Assembly: GCA_028023455.1 (NCBI GenBank)
Contig: JAQFVV010000285.1
Location: 811,501 to 875,500 of the forward strand
DNA from: Epiperipatus broadwayi
Taxonomy: Eukaryota; Onychophora; Udeonychophora; Euonychophora; Peripatidae
Reading direction: 5' to 3'
DNA: 64,000 nucleotides
Under the pieces are notes generated by a model that ran no database searches, had not been told where the DNA came from, and saw only the letters and a list, made by a program, of their open reading frames with translations. Position numbers and translations under genes: made by a program. Below, piece by piece: positions 55,950 to 64,000 of this stretch (the first letter of the stretch is position 1; each line of letters opens with the position of its first letter).

Positions 55950-56259
55950 ATTCTGATATCACCTTTTTTAAAGGATGCTTTGATTGTATCAGCATAAGTA
56001 TTGCTTGCTGCATTCAAAGAGATCACCATATTGGAATTAAAAAAGTAAAACTGTTTGCACACAAATTCCTCATCAGAGGAGTTTTCTTGAGATTAGAAAG
56101 CTGTATCTACTGAATATTGGGTAGCCTACATTCAATGCAGTTTATTTTAAATAAGAAAATTTTAGGTTCAATTATTACTAAAAATAGATAATACATCCTA
56201 CCAATTTCAGTGATTACCAAGCCAGCTGGCACATGCACACTATCTTGTATTATTATTAT

Positions 56260-57060
56260 TATATTCATCATCAACATCATTGTTGTTGTTCTTCTTATTA
56301 TTTTTATAACCTTTTAAAAGAACTTTATTGCATATAACAAAAAAGATTACATTAATAACTATTTTGCCACATGCAGATAAACTGAAGTTAATATACACAA
56401 ATTGAAAATTGTAATTTGGGGGGGGGCAAAACAAAGGATATACATGTGGTTTACAAATTTGAGTTTACATTTTTCTACATACACATGCAATCAGTTTTAT
56501 ACACTGACAATGCTCTTACTTTTTTCTTTTATTAGTTTCTTTTCATGCTATAATTTTGAGCATTGTTGTATTATAGACCAAGTAGTTGTGTACATCTCTT
56601 GGGATGCAATTTTTTCATCTCTTAAGTGAAGTAGTTCCATTTTGTTCCAGAATGTATTTGGATGTCTTCTTGTAAAAGAATTTGTCACAATTTCTTTGTT
56701 TGTACAATGATGGTATGGATAAACAAATATCAAATGCAGGGCAGGTAAAAATAAAATGTACTTGAGTCTCAGTCTTTCTATGACTTAACGAGCATGTGTC
56801 TTCTGTATTTATGTAATGCTTTCTATATTTATAAAAGTGTAATGTTGGTAGTACTTCAATATTTAATTTGAGCAGAAAATTATAACATTTGGGTTCTAAT
56901 GATTAGAATTTGAATTTTCAGGTTAGTTGTCTATTGTTAATGTTTAGAATTGATCTTTTATCATTTAACTCAAGGGGAAAGCAAATTATTTGGTATATAT
57001 TCCAATATTTAAATTATCTTGGGGTGGTGAATAAGTAAAGTTTGGAATGGACTAATTTTC
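56260..57060 (-). mobile_element. Second 5'-truncated copy of the L1/Tx1-type LINE
   Basis: Only the 3' end: zinc segment on minus HYINTEDTCSLSHRKTETQV then HFIFTCPAF (C-x2-S, second Cys lost, H-x4-C kept), followed by non-coding DNA with a C-run (plus G9 at 56420-56428) and a microsatellite-like tail near 56250-56300. Aligns with 51.2-51.95 kb of the neighbouring copy. Confidence 0.78.
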
Positions 57061-57064
57061 ATGC

Positions 57065-58770
57065 AATGTTTTTGGAATAAAAGAAATATAGTTTCCAATT
57101 GTTTATAAAACATTTTTGATTATTTTTACGCACTAATTAGTTGATAATTATTTAAAGCAAAAAAGAAATATACATGTACATTTACAATTTATTTATGTAT
57201 TTTTTTATTTTTAAAAATAGAACTTAATAAAGTTCAATTGTAAATAAAGAAAATCACAGCATATGTAATGCCATTTTCTGTTGGAATTGCCATGATGTTA
57301 TACTCTTTTCAAATATTGCAATAATTATAAAGAAAATATATTTTAAAGCAGAATTTGATGGATTTATCATAATTTTATATTTGTTTGCTCACATTAAAAA
57401 AATCTAAAAATAAAAAAGAATTTATTTATTTTTTGTAAGTGTGGTTACATAAACATCATTGATAACATATATGGTTCACAGTGTTTTTAAATATTTAAAA
57501 AGATTAAATGAATTTTTTTTTTAGAATATGATTCATTTATAAATTAAATTAAAGAGAAATCAAATCCAACATATTAAGTTTAGTATAAAATATTTTTAAA
57601 AAACTGAAGTGAAATTGTCATCATTTTTAAAACCTCTCACAACATTGAACAATGAATAATTTCAAATTTTATAATCATGATGATAATATTTATTCCTTTC
57701 TTGAAAAAATCCACATTACTTTGGAATAACTCTTTCAGTGCCAATTACTAGTCACAATATCACTCACACTGTATTTGCATGACTTATAGAGTTTTCAGTA
57801 AATATTTAGCAATCATTAGTAAAGATTCTATATTTTAGTTTTCATTTTTATTAGTAGATGATGGAAGATATTAGCAAATTGTTCAAATGTTAATTTGCAA
57901 ACTTAAATTGCACAAAATGGCAGCACTTATTTACATTTTGTTTGTCAAACAGAAACAAATGAAACTATATTTTTTATTTTTCAATGATTTTTGATTATTT
58001 TACAAAATGAATTTACTTTTATAACTGATGTTTAGAAACATATTACAGGAAAGAAAACAAAAGAATTACATTATTTTACCTAACTAGCTAAACATAAAAA
58101 TTAAGCTTTGTTTTTGTAAATCTTTAAACAAATTTGTAAAATTTATAATTTTTTATTATTTTATGTTTAAAAATAATGTATTAATATTTTTTTAAAAAAT
58201 AGTTTTATTTTGAAACTGGAGACCATATATATGAAAAAGTAAAATTAGCATCACTTGAATTATGTTTTTTGGCAAAAAAAGAAATAAATTTAAGTATTGG
58301 TGGCATGTTGTTGGAGTGTTAGTTATTTTTGGTTTTGATGATGAGAGCAGAGCCTGTTAAAAGTATCAAAAATATCTTACATATTACATAAAAAAATATT
58401 TATTTTCATTTCTCAGTTAATTAAATATTTACAGCAACCAATAATTATATATATGTAAACTATATTCATAATTGGTCTGTTTCAACATTTTGAATGTAGA
58501 CTAAGTAAAAGTTTATTCTTGTATGTTATAATAATTAAATAAATATACAATTAAATGATGAATATTTTAGTTTTAGTATGCATATACTATATATTATATG
58601 TAGATTAGGAGCTATTCTAGTCAGCTAACTACATTTGATTTTTTCTTAAAGTTACTTTTTAAATATTGTTTAGTTCTATGAAAACATACTAGGATGATTA
58701 ATCAATTAATTAAATATTTCTTTGGAATAATTACACAGCTGGCTATGTTGAAGCCTTTAAATATACAATG
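57065..58770. other. AT-rich region, no gene seen
   Basis: No supported feature. Confidence 0.4.
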
Positions 58771-58777
58771 TTAATTT

Positions 58778-59490
58778 ATTGAAGCATAGTAATTAATTTA
58801 ACAAGTGCACAGAAAGCATATGTAAATACTTTAAGCAGGCTTTAACCTATATTCAATGCGCTTTAAAATTTGTAATAGTCAATCATATTTTGCTGATAGA
58901 GGGAATTTTTCAAACCACAACCCAAGATAGCGACTTTTATAAAGATAAGAGTGGTCATCTTATCTTTAACCTAAATGTTCACTTATATAGGCAAATCTGA
59001 AGCATCTTGATTTGGAAGCATGAAGTAGTTGTTTTCTCCACTGTTTAAGTCCACTATTTCCTTTACAAATTAACTTCCGTGAAATCTTGCAATTTACAGT
59101 GAGTTAATATTACGATCTTAATGTTGGAAATTCTATAAACTATTGAAGAGTAGTAATTAATTTATTGAACACACAGAAAGCATTAGTAAATACTTCAAAC
59201 AGGCTTTAACCTGTATTCAATGCACTTTAAAATTTGTAATAATCAAACATATTTTGCCAATAGAGATAACCTTCCAAACCACGACACATGATAGTGACTT
59301 TTATAAAGATAAGAGTGGCCATCTTATCTTTAACCTAAATTTCCACTTATATAGATGAATCTGAAGCATCTTGATTTGGAAGCATGAAGTAGTTGTTTTC
59401 TCCACTGTTTAAGTCAACTATTTTCTTTACAAATTAACTTACGCAAAATCTTGCAATTTACAGCAAGTTAATATTATGATCTTAAAGTTG
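58778..59490. repeat. 364 bp tandem repeat, two units
   Basis: Units 58778-59141 and 59142-59490 agree over their length (ATAAAGATAAGAGTGG, GAAGCATCTTGATTTGGAAG, GTTGTTTTCTCCACTGTTTA). Each has a perfect 10 bp hairpin AAAGATAAGA/TCTTATCTTT with a 7 base loop (58941-58967; 59305-59331). It lies beside a PLE endonuclease remnant, so it may be PLE terminal repeat (pLTR) or retrozyme-like. I found no hammerhead core in it. Confidence 0.88.
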
Positions 59491-59605
59491 GTTTGGAAGT
59501 GTTCCCTCTATTGGCAAAATATGCTTGATTATTATGAATTTTAAAGCACATTGAATACAGGCTAAAGCCTGTTTAAAGTATTTACAAATGCTAATTTATT
59601 TAAAT
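59491..59605. repeat. Inverted partial copy of the 364 bp unit
   Basis: Complement of the first ~115 bp of the unit (GTTCCCTCTATTGGCAAAAT, AGGCTAAAGCCTGTTTAAAG). Tandem plus inverted layout resembles the hammerhead cluster at 18.2-19.4 kb. Confidence 0.8.
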
Positions 59606-59664
59606 TAATGATTTAAATATTCAATTTGATAGAAAGTTGGATGCTGTTCATTTTTATTAATGAC

Positions 59665-59945
59665 CTAGTTGTTATTAGCAATAAACCACACCTCATCCAC
59701 TTTATATTTTCTATTGACTTTCTTAATGCTAAAAATTTTAACATTTATTGGATCCAAAAAGTGGCCAATTTTTTGCTCATGTTCTAAGAAAATGGATTTA
59801 TATACTAAGTTAGTTTTATCTTGTTTGTACAAGTATTTATGTTGGGAGACTCTGGTAGCTATATTTTCACTAGTTTCCTCATAGTATACTAATTTTCAGA
59901 AAGTATTACTGCACTCAATTTTGTACATAATATGAGGTGTTTGAT
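59665..59945 (-). pseudogene. PLE GIY-YIG endonuclease C-terminus, second element
   Basis: Minus-strand reading from ~59945: HIMYKIECSNTF, a stop, then KLVYYEETSENIATRVSQHK and KSIFLEHEQKIGHFLDPINV, ending VDEVWFIANNN. Y-K-I-x-C, Y-x-E-E/G-x-T, R-V-x-x-H, H-x-x-x-x-G-H and a late Glu are the GIY-YIG blocks in order. Only one in-frame stop. The RT domain is absent. The plus-strand 71-codon frame here is its shadow. Differs clearly in sequence from the 17 kb PLE. Confidence 0.72.
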
Positions 59946-60059
59946 CCTGGGTTATAATAAATCTGAGTAGTTTGATCCTGGGATATGATACTAAAAAACA
60001 CAATCAGTGAATAGGATAAATTTTTATAAACCATCAACAAAAAAGTCTCATTAAAAACA

Positions 60060-60310
60060 AATGGTTATTACTAGCATCATTGGAAAAACTAAGACATTGT
60101 TATAAAATTTGCCTGATTATGTTATTCTGAAAGATCTGAAAAAATTAAGTCAATTGTATATCGAGAGTTGCAAAAAGCTTAGGAAAAGACTGTATGTAGA
60201 ATGGGTGGATGAGATAAGATAGAAGTGAGAAGAATCAGAATAAGTAGAAGATAGCGAAATAAATAATGAAAAAACCATTCTGCAATGGAATGGTAATGTA
60301 TTAAAATAAT
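60060..60310 (+). pseudogene. RTE-type LINE C-terminal relic, decayed
   Basis: KRLYVEWVDEIR near 60195-60230, EDSEINNEKTILQWNGNV at 60246-60300: the R-W-x-D-E-I-R and I-L-Q-W blocks that end this family. Lies just upstream of a better copy in the same orientation. Confidence 0.7.
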
Positions 60311-60778
60311 GATAATTTAAACACAATAAAAAAATATAGCTTTAATTGATACACAAACTGATAATTTAATGATATTTTAATAGCAAAATGCAATTATCAA
60401 TCTCATTGCCCCGAGAAAAGTTCAAATTGCATAGAATCGAACTTCTTCATAATAGAATAAAATTTATATACAATTATATTTGAGATACTTAGTATATTTT
60501 CTATATAACAAGTAAACATAATTTCAAAAAGTACCCTGCACATTGTCTGTTTGAAACTGTGTACATGCTAGGAACAAAACCCATTAACTATCTCCTAATT
60601 TATGGATATATATAGATATTTTAATTCAGATATATAATAACAATAAGCCTTTATGCATATTTTAAATAATTGCTTACAAGCATTTAATTTGGAAATCCAA
60701 TATCATAAACAATAACAGTTAATAATATTCTCAAAGTTGCCATTATAAAACAATAATATCATCATTTTTAAGCGCAAA

Positions 60779-61210
60779 TAGTTCTTACTTATGGATCTGA
60801 TACTTGGACACTTAATAGAAGAGCAATATAGAGGCTTCAAACCACTCAAAGAAGTATGGAGAAATGCATGTTGGGAATAACAAGAAGAGATCGAAAACGC
60901 AAAATATGGGTAAGAGAACAAACAGGTGTTACTGACCTCATTGAAAAAATTAAAAGACTGAAATGGAGTTGGACTGAACGTATTGCTAGAGGAGATGATA
61001 ATAGATGGACAATTGAAATCTTAAACTGGATTCCAAGAGATTGTAAAAGGCCCGGAAAGAGACCACATGTAAGATGGATGGATGAAATAAGAACGTGTTC
61101 AGGGGTGATGTGGAGAAGAGAAGCTAAAGATCGAAGAAGATGGATTGAACTTGGAGGGACCTTCATCCTGCAGTGGATTGATAATGTTTGATGATGATGA
61201 TGATGATATT
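60779..61210 (+). pseudogene. RTE-type LINE 3' end, best preserved copy
   Basis: Starts VLTYGSDTWTLNRRAI, one stop, then RLQTTQRSMEKCMLGITRRD, LKWSWTERIARGDDNRWTIE, RPGKRPHVRWMDEIRTCSG and RRWIELGGTFILQWIDNV. Except for the one TAG near 60832 the frame is open to 61191. The stop is followed within a few bases by (TGA)n at 61190-61207, the short simple tail typical of RTE elements. 5'-truncated within the region after the RT. Antisense frames over it are shadows. Confidence 0.85.
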
Positions 61211-62235
61211 TGATTATTGTTTCATCATAAATTATAGAGTGTTGGACTATCCAGCAAAAAAATCTATAAATCGCTGATCATCTCTCTCACTTTTGGTCCT
61301 CTAACATCACATGAACTCCCGAATGACAGTTTTTGATTATTTTATTTATTATTCATTCTTTATGCATCACTATTATTTTTAATGAATATTACTTATGTCA
61401 TTTATTATTCCATAAAAAAAAAAGAGTCGAAAAACAATAAATATATATAAAATAGTAATAATCATGTTATAAGAAATGGCTTATTAATAACAAAGATATT
61501 AAATGAAGTAAAAAAATATTTTTTAAGCAAAACAGTGATTACTTTTTAAAATAAATATTCTTTTTTCTCAGTCTCTTTTTAAGAAGAAAAAAAAGTAAAA
61601 ATTTTGACAATGCCAATAGAGAATGTTACAGTCTTTAATCTAGAGAAACTTTTCAAAAGTTTTCGATCTGGTTGTTACAGTAACAACATTGTCTGTAATC
61701 ATTATGAAATCTGAGTAGACCCAATCGATCTGGAGTTCATTAAAAAGTTTATATATTAGAGGTCTACAGTTTCCTGGAGAAGGAATCCGTTGAGACTATT
61801 GTATAGAAATGTCATTTTGATCTAGGGATGTACGGTCAAAACTAGCCTTATCTGAACGCAGACAATTGGCCAGATTATTGATTGTTGTCCCAAGAGATTA
61901 CTGGCCTGCGTTTTAAATCGAAAGCCATTCTTAAAGGCACACGACTAGCAATTCTTATATTACAAAACTTAAATACTTTAAGTATTTACGAAGAATTTAG
62001 TTTTAGGTTCACTACAAATGAATTTTTTTATTCTAAATATAACTATAATTTAATTCTCTTCCCCCCTCCTGTTTTTTTTTTTTATAGATATTATAAACTA
62101 AAAAAAAAAATTAAACTAATTTTATTATATATAGGAAATAAGTTTTCCAAATAAGTATTCAAGTATTTAATCACTTTAAAATAATATGCTGTGTACTCAA
62201 TTCTATTTGTTAATCTGTTTATTTGTTAATTTATA
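61211..62235. other. AT-rich spacer, no gene seen
   Basis: A 90-codon frame at 61882-62154 has no recognisable domain and ends in an AT-rich low-complexity stretch. Confidence 0.4.
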
Positions 62236-63184
62236 ATCATCATCGTCAATTTCGGCTATTATTGGTCCACTGTAATATATAAGTATTTCCGAATTTAATA
62301 TTGTTTCTCTGATCCACAGCCACATTTTTCTACATCACATTAGCCAACTTATTTATTTCAATCATTCATCTCACATACGATCACTTCTTAGGTGTTTTAC
62401 GATCTCTTCGCATCCACTTCAAACTTCAACTGTTTGTCTATTATCATATCTTCTAGCAATAAGCATTGCCAAATCCATATCAGTGTTTTAATCTTTGTTG
62501 AAATTCATAATATGGACGAGTAATGAAAGTGACAAACCTGGAATCAATCCAGGAACCTTACAATCCAGAATTATTTTAATGGAGTCTATGATGTCTGTTT
62601 ATACTCTCACACAAATAATTAATTTTGATTCTTTCTGTTACAACAAAATCTGAGGTCTATTAAAAAACTCTTATTTTCTGCATCAAAAACATTCAAACTA
62701 ACAAAGGTATTTGTAGTTGTTAATTTCTAATTCATAATTATCAATCTTTATTATCTTCATCTGAGAAAATTTATTATACATTGCTCTAACCTTGTTAGTA
62801 TTTATGTTTAATCCTACTTTCTTACTTTTATCTAAATAAGCATTTTATTTTTATAGCACTATGTTTTATAAATTGTAAGACATTAAAGATCAGCCTTTTC
62901 AAGCTATTGTGCATGCGCTTTGAGTGTTAATAATAAATGAATACTTTCATTCCCAACACAAGATATAGTACTTTTATCTAATAATTCCTGCAATATTTCC
63001 TAAAGTTTTAAAATATTATATGCAAAAGCTACTATATCACTTACAAAATCTGAATAGCTTAAATAATATTCATGTATTTTTATACCTTTAGTTATCCATT
63101 TTAATCCACAAAACACTTCTGCAAATTTTTTTGAAGATATGAAATCATTCTATCACATACCTTTCTCACCTTTATTCTTATTAT
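62236..63184 (-). pseudogene. RTE-type LINE, RT to C-terminus relic
   Basis: Minus-strand copy longer than the others. FISSKKFAEVFCGLKWITKG near 63130, HEYYLSYSDFVSDIVAFAYN near 63040 (position of FADD, now VSD), KVGLNINTNKVRAMYNKF near 62820, MKIIKIDNYELEINNYKYLC at 62701-62760, ARRYDNRQTVEV near 62430 and NTYILQWTNNSRN at 62262, with a GATGAT tail at the left end. Numerous stops. The miniature LTR element begins at its right edge, so the RTE 5' part may continue beyond the window. Confidence 0.75.
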
Positions 63185-63743
63185 TACTGCAGTGTTTGTA
63201 AAAATGGCAGACATTTTTGTGCACTCCAGAAAAACTAGAATTTATTCGTAAGGCTGTTTTTAGATCACGCTCTGATAGCTGAGGAATTTAATTAGTGCAT
63301 TGACGTAATGGCGATTGACAATTCCTAGAAATATTTGCTAATTACAAACTTTTCTAGATAAGAGACATTACCTTATTGGTCAGTGCATTGATTGATCGTT
63401 GCAGTTGTCAGAGAGCGATAAGAACACTGGGTAATAACTAAGCAGTGCAATATAGACAGCAGTAGAGAGCAGTCACGCAGTAGCAAGTTACAGACCATGC
63501 GTTTGGAGAGCATCTGCTTGCAGACCATTCATTGGAGAGCAGTCGGTGCAGACCATTCATGGGAGAGCATCCATGGCTGAGCTTTGTTGCAGACCAATTC
63601 ATTGGAGAGCTTCATTGCAGACCAACTCATTTGGAGAGTTTCGTAGCAGACCAATTCGTTGGAGGGTTTCGTTGGGAAAGAACAGCATGGGAATTGTATA
63701 ACGTTATTTGCTGACCACACAGTATGACTTGCAGTTATAACCT
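63185..63743 (+). repeat. Left LTR
   Basis: First 91 bp match 63910-64000 with about seven differences (TGCAGTGTTTGTAAAAATGG shared). The first bases differ (TAC against TGT). The right boundary is set by the primer-binding-site-like TGGCACAGTC and is approximate. Confidence 0.72.
63492..63680 (+). repeat. LTR minisatellite, ~28 bp unit, six copies
   Basis: Units centre on GCAGACCATTCATTGGAGAGC with spacers of 4-16 bp (GCAGACCATTCATTGGAGAG at 63520). Two antiparallel 60-codon frames here are artefacts of the repeat. Confidence 0.88.
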
Positions 63744-63771
63744 TGGCACAGTCATAAGTGCGGATATTACA

Positions 63772-63828
63772 ATGGCACAGTCACATTTGGAACCTGGGAG
63801 TAGTGAATATGTTGAACTACAAATTTAG
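63772..63828 (+). CDS. Short leader frame, possible gag start remnant
   Basis: An 18-codon frame MAQSHLEPGSSEYVELQI follows the primer-binding-site region and ends in TAG. Position right after the LTR suggests the stub of a gag start kept in a miniature element; it could equally be chance. Confidence 0.3.
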   Translation: MAQSHLEPGSSEYVELQI

Positions 63829-63894
63829 CCGTAGACGGAGAAACCAGGTGAAAATGTCAATCCCAATTAGTAACGTTAGCAACAAGGGTTTTTC

Positions 63895-63909
63895 TGGAGT
63901 GGAGGGAGG
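63895..63909 (+). promoter_or_regulatory. Polypurine tract
   Basis: GGAGTGGAGGGAGG immediately before the second LTR (TGTTGCAGTG), the plus-strand primer site in LTR retrotransposons. Confidence 0.7.
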
Positions 63910-64000
63910 TGTTGCAGTGTTTGTAAAAATGGCCGACATTTTTATGCACTCCAGAAAAACTAGAATTTATTCGTAAGGCGGTTTTTAGATCGCGCTCTGA
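63910..64000 (+). repeat. Right LTR, cut by window end
   Basis: Starts TGTTGCAGTGTTTG and continues to GCGCTCTGA, matching 63185-63275. Confidence 0.75.

Larger units (their letters stand above)
51240..56150 (-). mobile_element. Nearly full-length L1/Tx1-type LINE, inactive
   Basis: Minus-strand element with, in order, ORF1 (about 55949-54934), apurinic-type endonuclease (54480-53740), reverse transcriptase (53200-52450), thumb/C-terminal region (52299-51800) and a 3' non-coding end containing a C-run on the sense strand. Every domain is broken by stops or frameshifts. It is the longest element in the window. The truncated relative at 56.26-57.06 kb lies directly behind its 5' end in the same orientation. 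Confidence 0.82.
63185..64000 (+). mobile_element. Miniature LTR retrotransposon (TRIM-like), partial
   Basis: A 559 bp LTR (63185-63743), a 166 bp internal region and the first 91 bp of a second LTR, which runs off the window. After the first LTR TGGCACAGTCATAAG looks like a primer-binding site region; before the second, GGAGTGGAGGGAGG is a polypurine tract. With only 166 bp inside, it cannot encode gag or pol and would need proteins from a related element. Confidence 0.75.

Noticed and set aside
58890-58920. CTGATAGAGGGAA in the 364 bp repeat as a ribozyme core
   Set aside because: The second and third copies read CCAATAGAG, so the box is not ancestral, and no GAAA or paired stems fit.
60846-61166. 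106-codon minus-strand frame
   Set aside because: Shadow of the RTE C-terminal frame on the plus strand.
62510-62600. GGATTGATTCC near 62540 as a Pol III B box of a tRNA gene
   Set aside because: No A box at the right distance and it lies within the RTE relic.

Overview
The window looks like a gene-poor, strongly AT-rich stretch of an animal nuclear genome. I found no convincing single-copy host gene, tRNA gene or rRNA gene. Nearly everything recognisable is mobile-element sequence in different states of decay: tRNA-derived SINEs, several LINE families, Penelope-like elements (PLEs) with GIY-YIG endonuclease remnants, one Ty3/gypsy element with both LTRs, a miniature LTR element, a hAT MITE, a Tigger-like MITE, fold-back elements and very long (TAA)n runs. 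This repertoire fits a lophotrochozoan, perhaps a cephalopod mollusc, but the sequence alone does not fix the species.

Layout. 1-4.7 kb: two SINEs, then a tandem/inverted cluster of a ~420-480 bp repeat with a tRNA-like promoter, one copy split by a 935 bp MITE. 5-9.3 kb: an old plus-strand RTE-type LINE relic split by a minus-strand L1/Tx1-type LINE with a 19 bp target-site duplication. 10-15.8 kb: SINE, tetranucleotide satellite, composite repeats, another RTE relic, a tandem pair of hammerhead-bearing repeats and a perfect-TSD hAT MITE. 15.8-19.7 kb: the most interesting block, with a degraded hammerhead-like repeat, a PLE whose endonuclease end lies in a ~410 bp inverted repeat, and a 1.25 kb palindrome made of four copies of a 400 bp hammerhead-bearing unit. 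19.7-26 kb is mostly unannotatable AT-rich DNA with microsatellites and one SINE. 26-35 kb: an L1/Tx1-type LINE 3' end, composite repeats, a SINE, another hammerhead-like fold-back, a LINE ORF1 relic and a SINE joined to a 220 bp palindrome. 35-40.5 kb: a (TAA)n run, another LINE reverse-transcriptase relic and a G20 tract. 40.5-42.9 kb: an internally deleted Ty3/gypsy element. 44.5-57 kb: RTE relic, tandem duplication, fold-back MITE, and a long minus-strand L1/Tx1-type LINE with ORF1, endonuclease, RT and C-terminus plus a second truncated copy beside it. 58.8-64 kb: a 364 bp tandem repeat beside a second PLE endonuclease remnant, two tandem RTE 3' ends, a 950 bp minus-strand RTE relic, and a miniature LTR retrotransposon running off the window end.

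How the parts relate. The LINEs supply the RT/endonuclease machinery of the kind that mobilises the SINEs. The PLEs are the plausible partners of the hammerhead repeats: hammerhead ribozymes are known in PLE terminal repeats and in the non-autonomous tandem repeats called retrozymes. Here a PLE with a hammerhead-like motif lies next to a dimeric hammerhead repeat whose predicted cleavage sites are 400-401 bp apart. That the two are functionally linked is an inference. All boundaries were found by eye and should be read as approximate unless a target-site duplication is stated.
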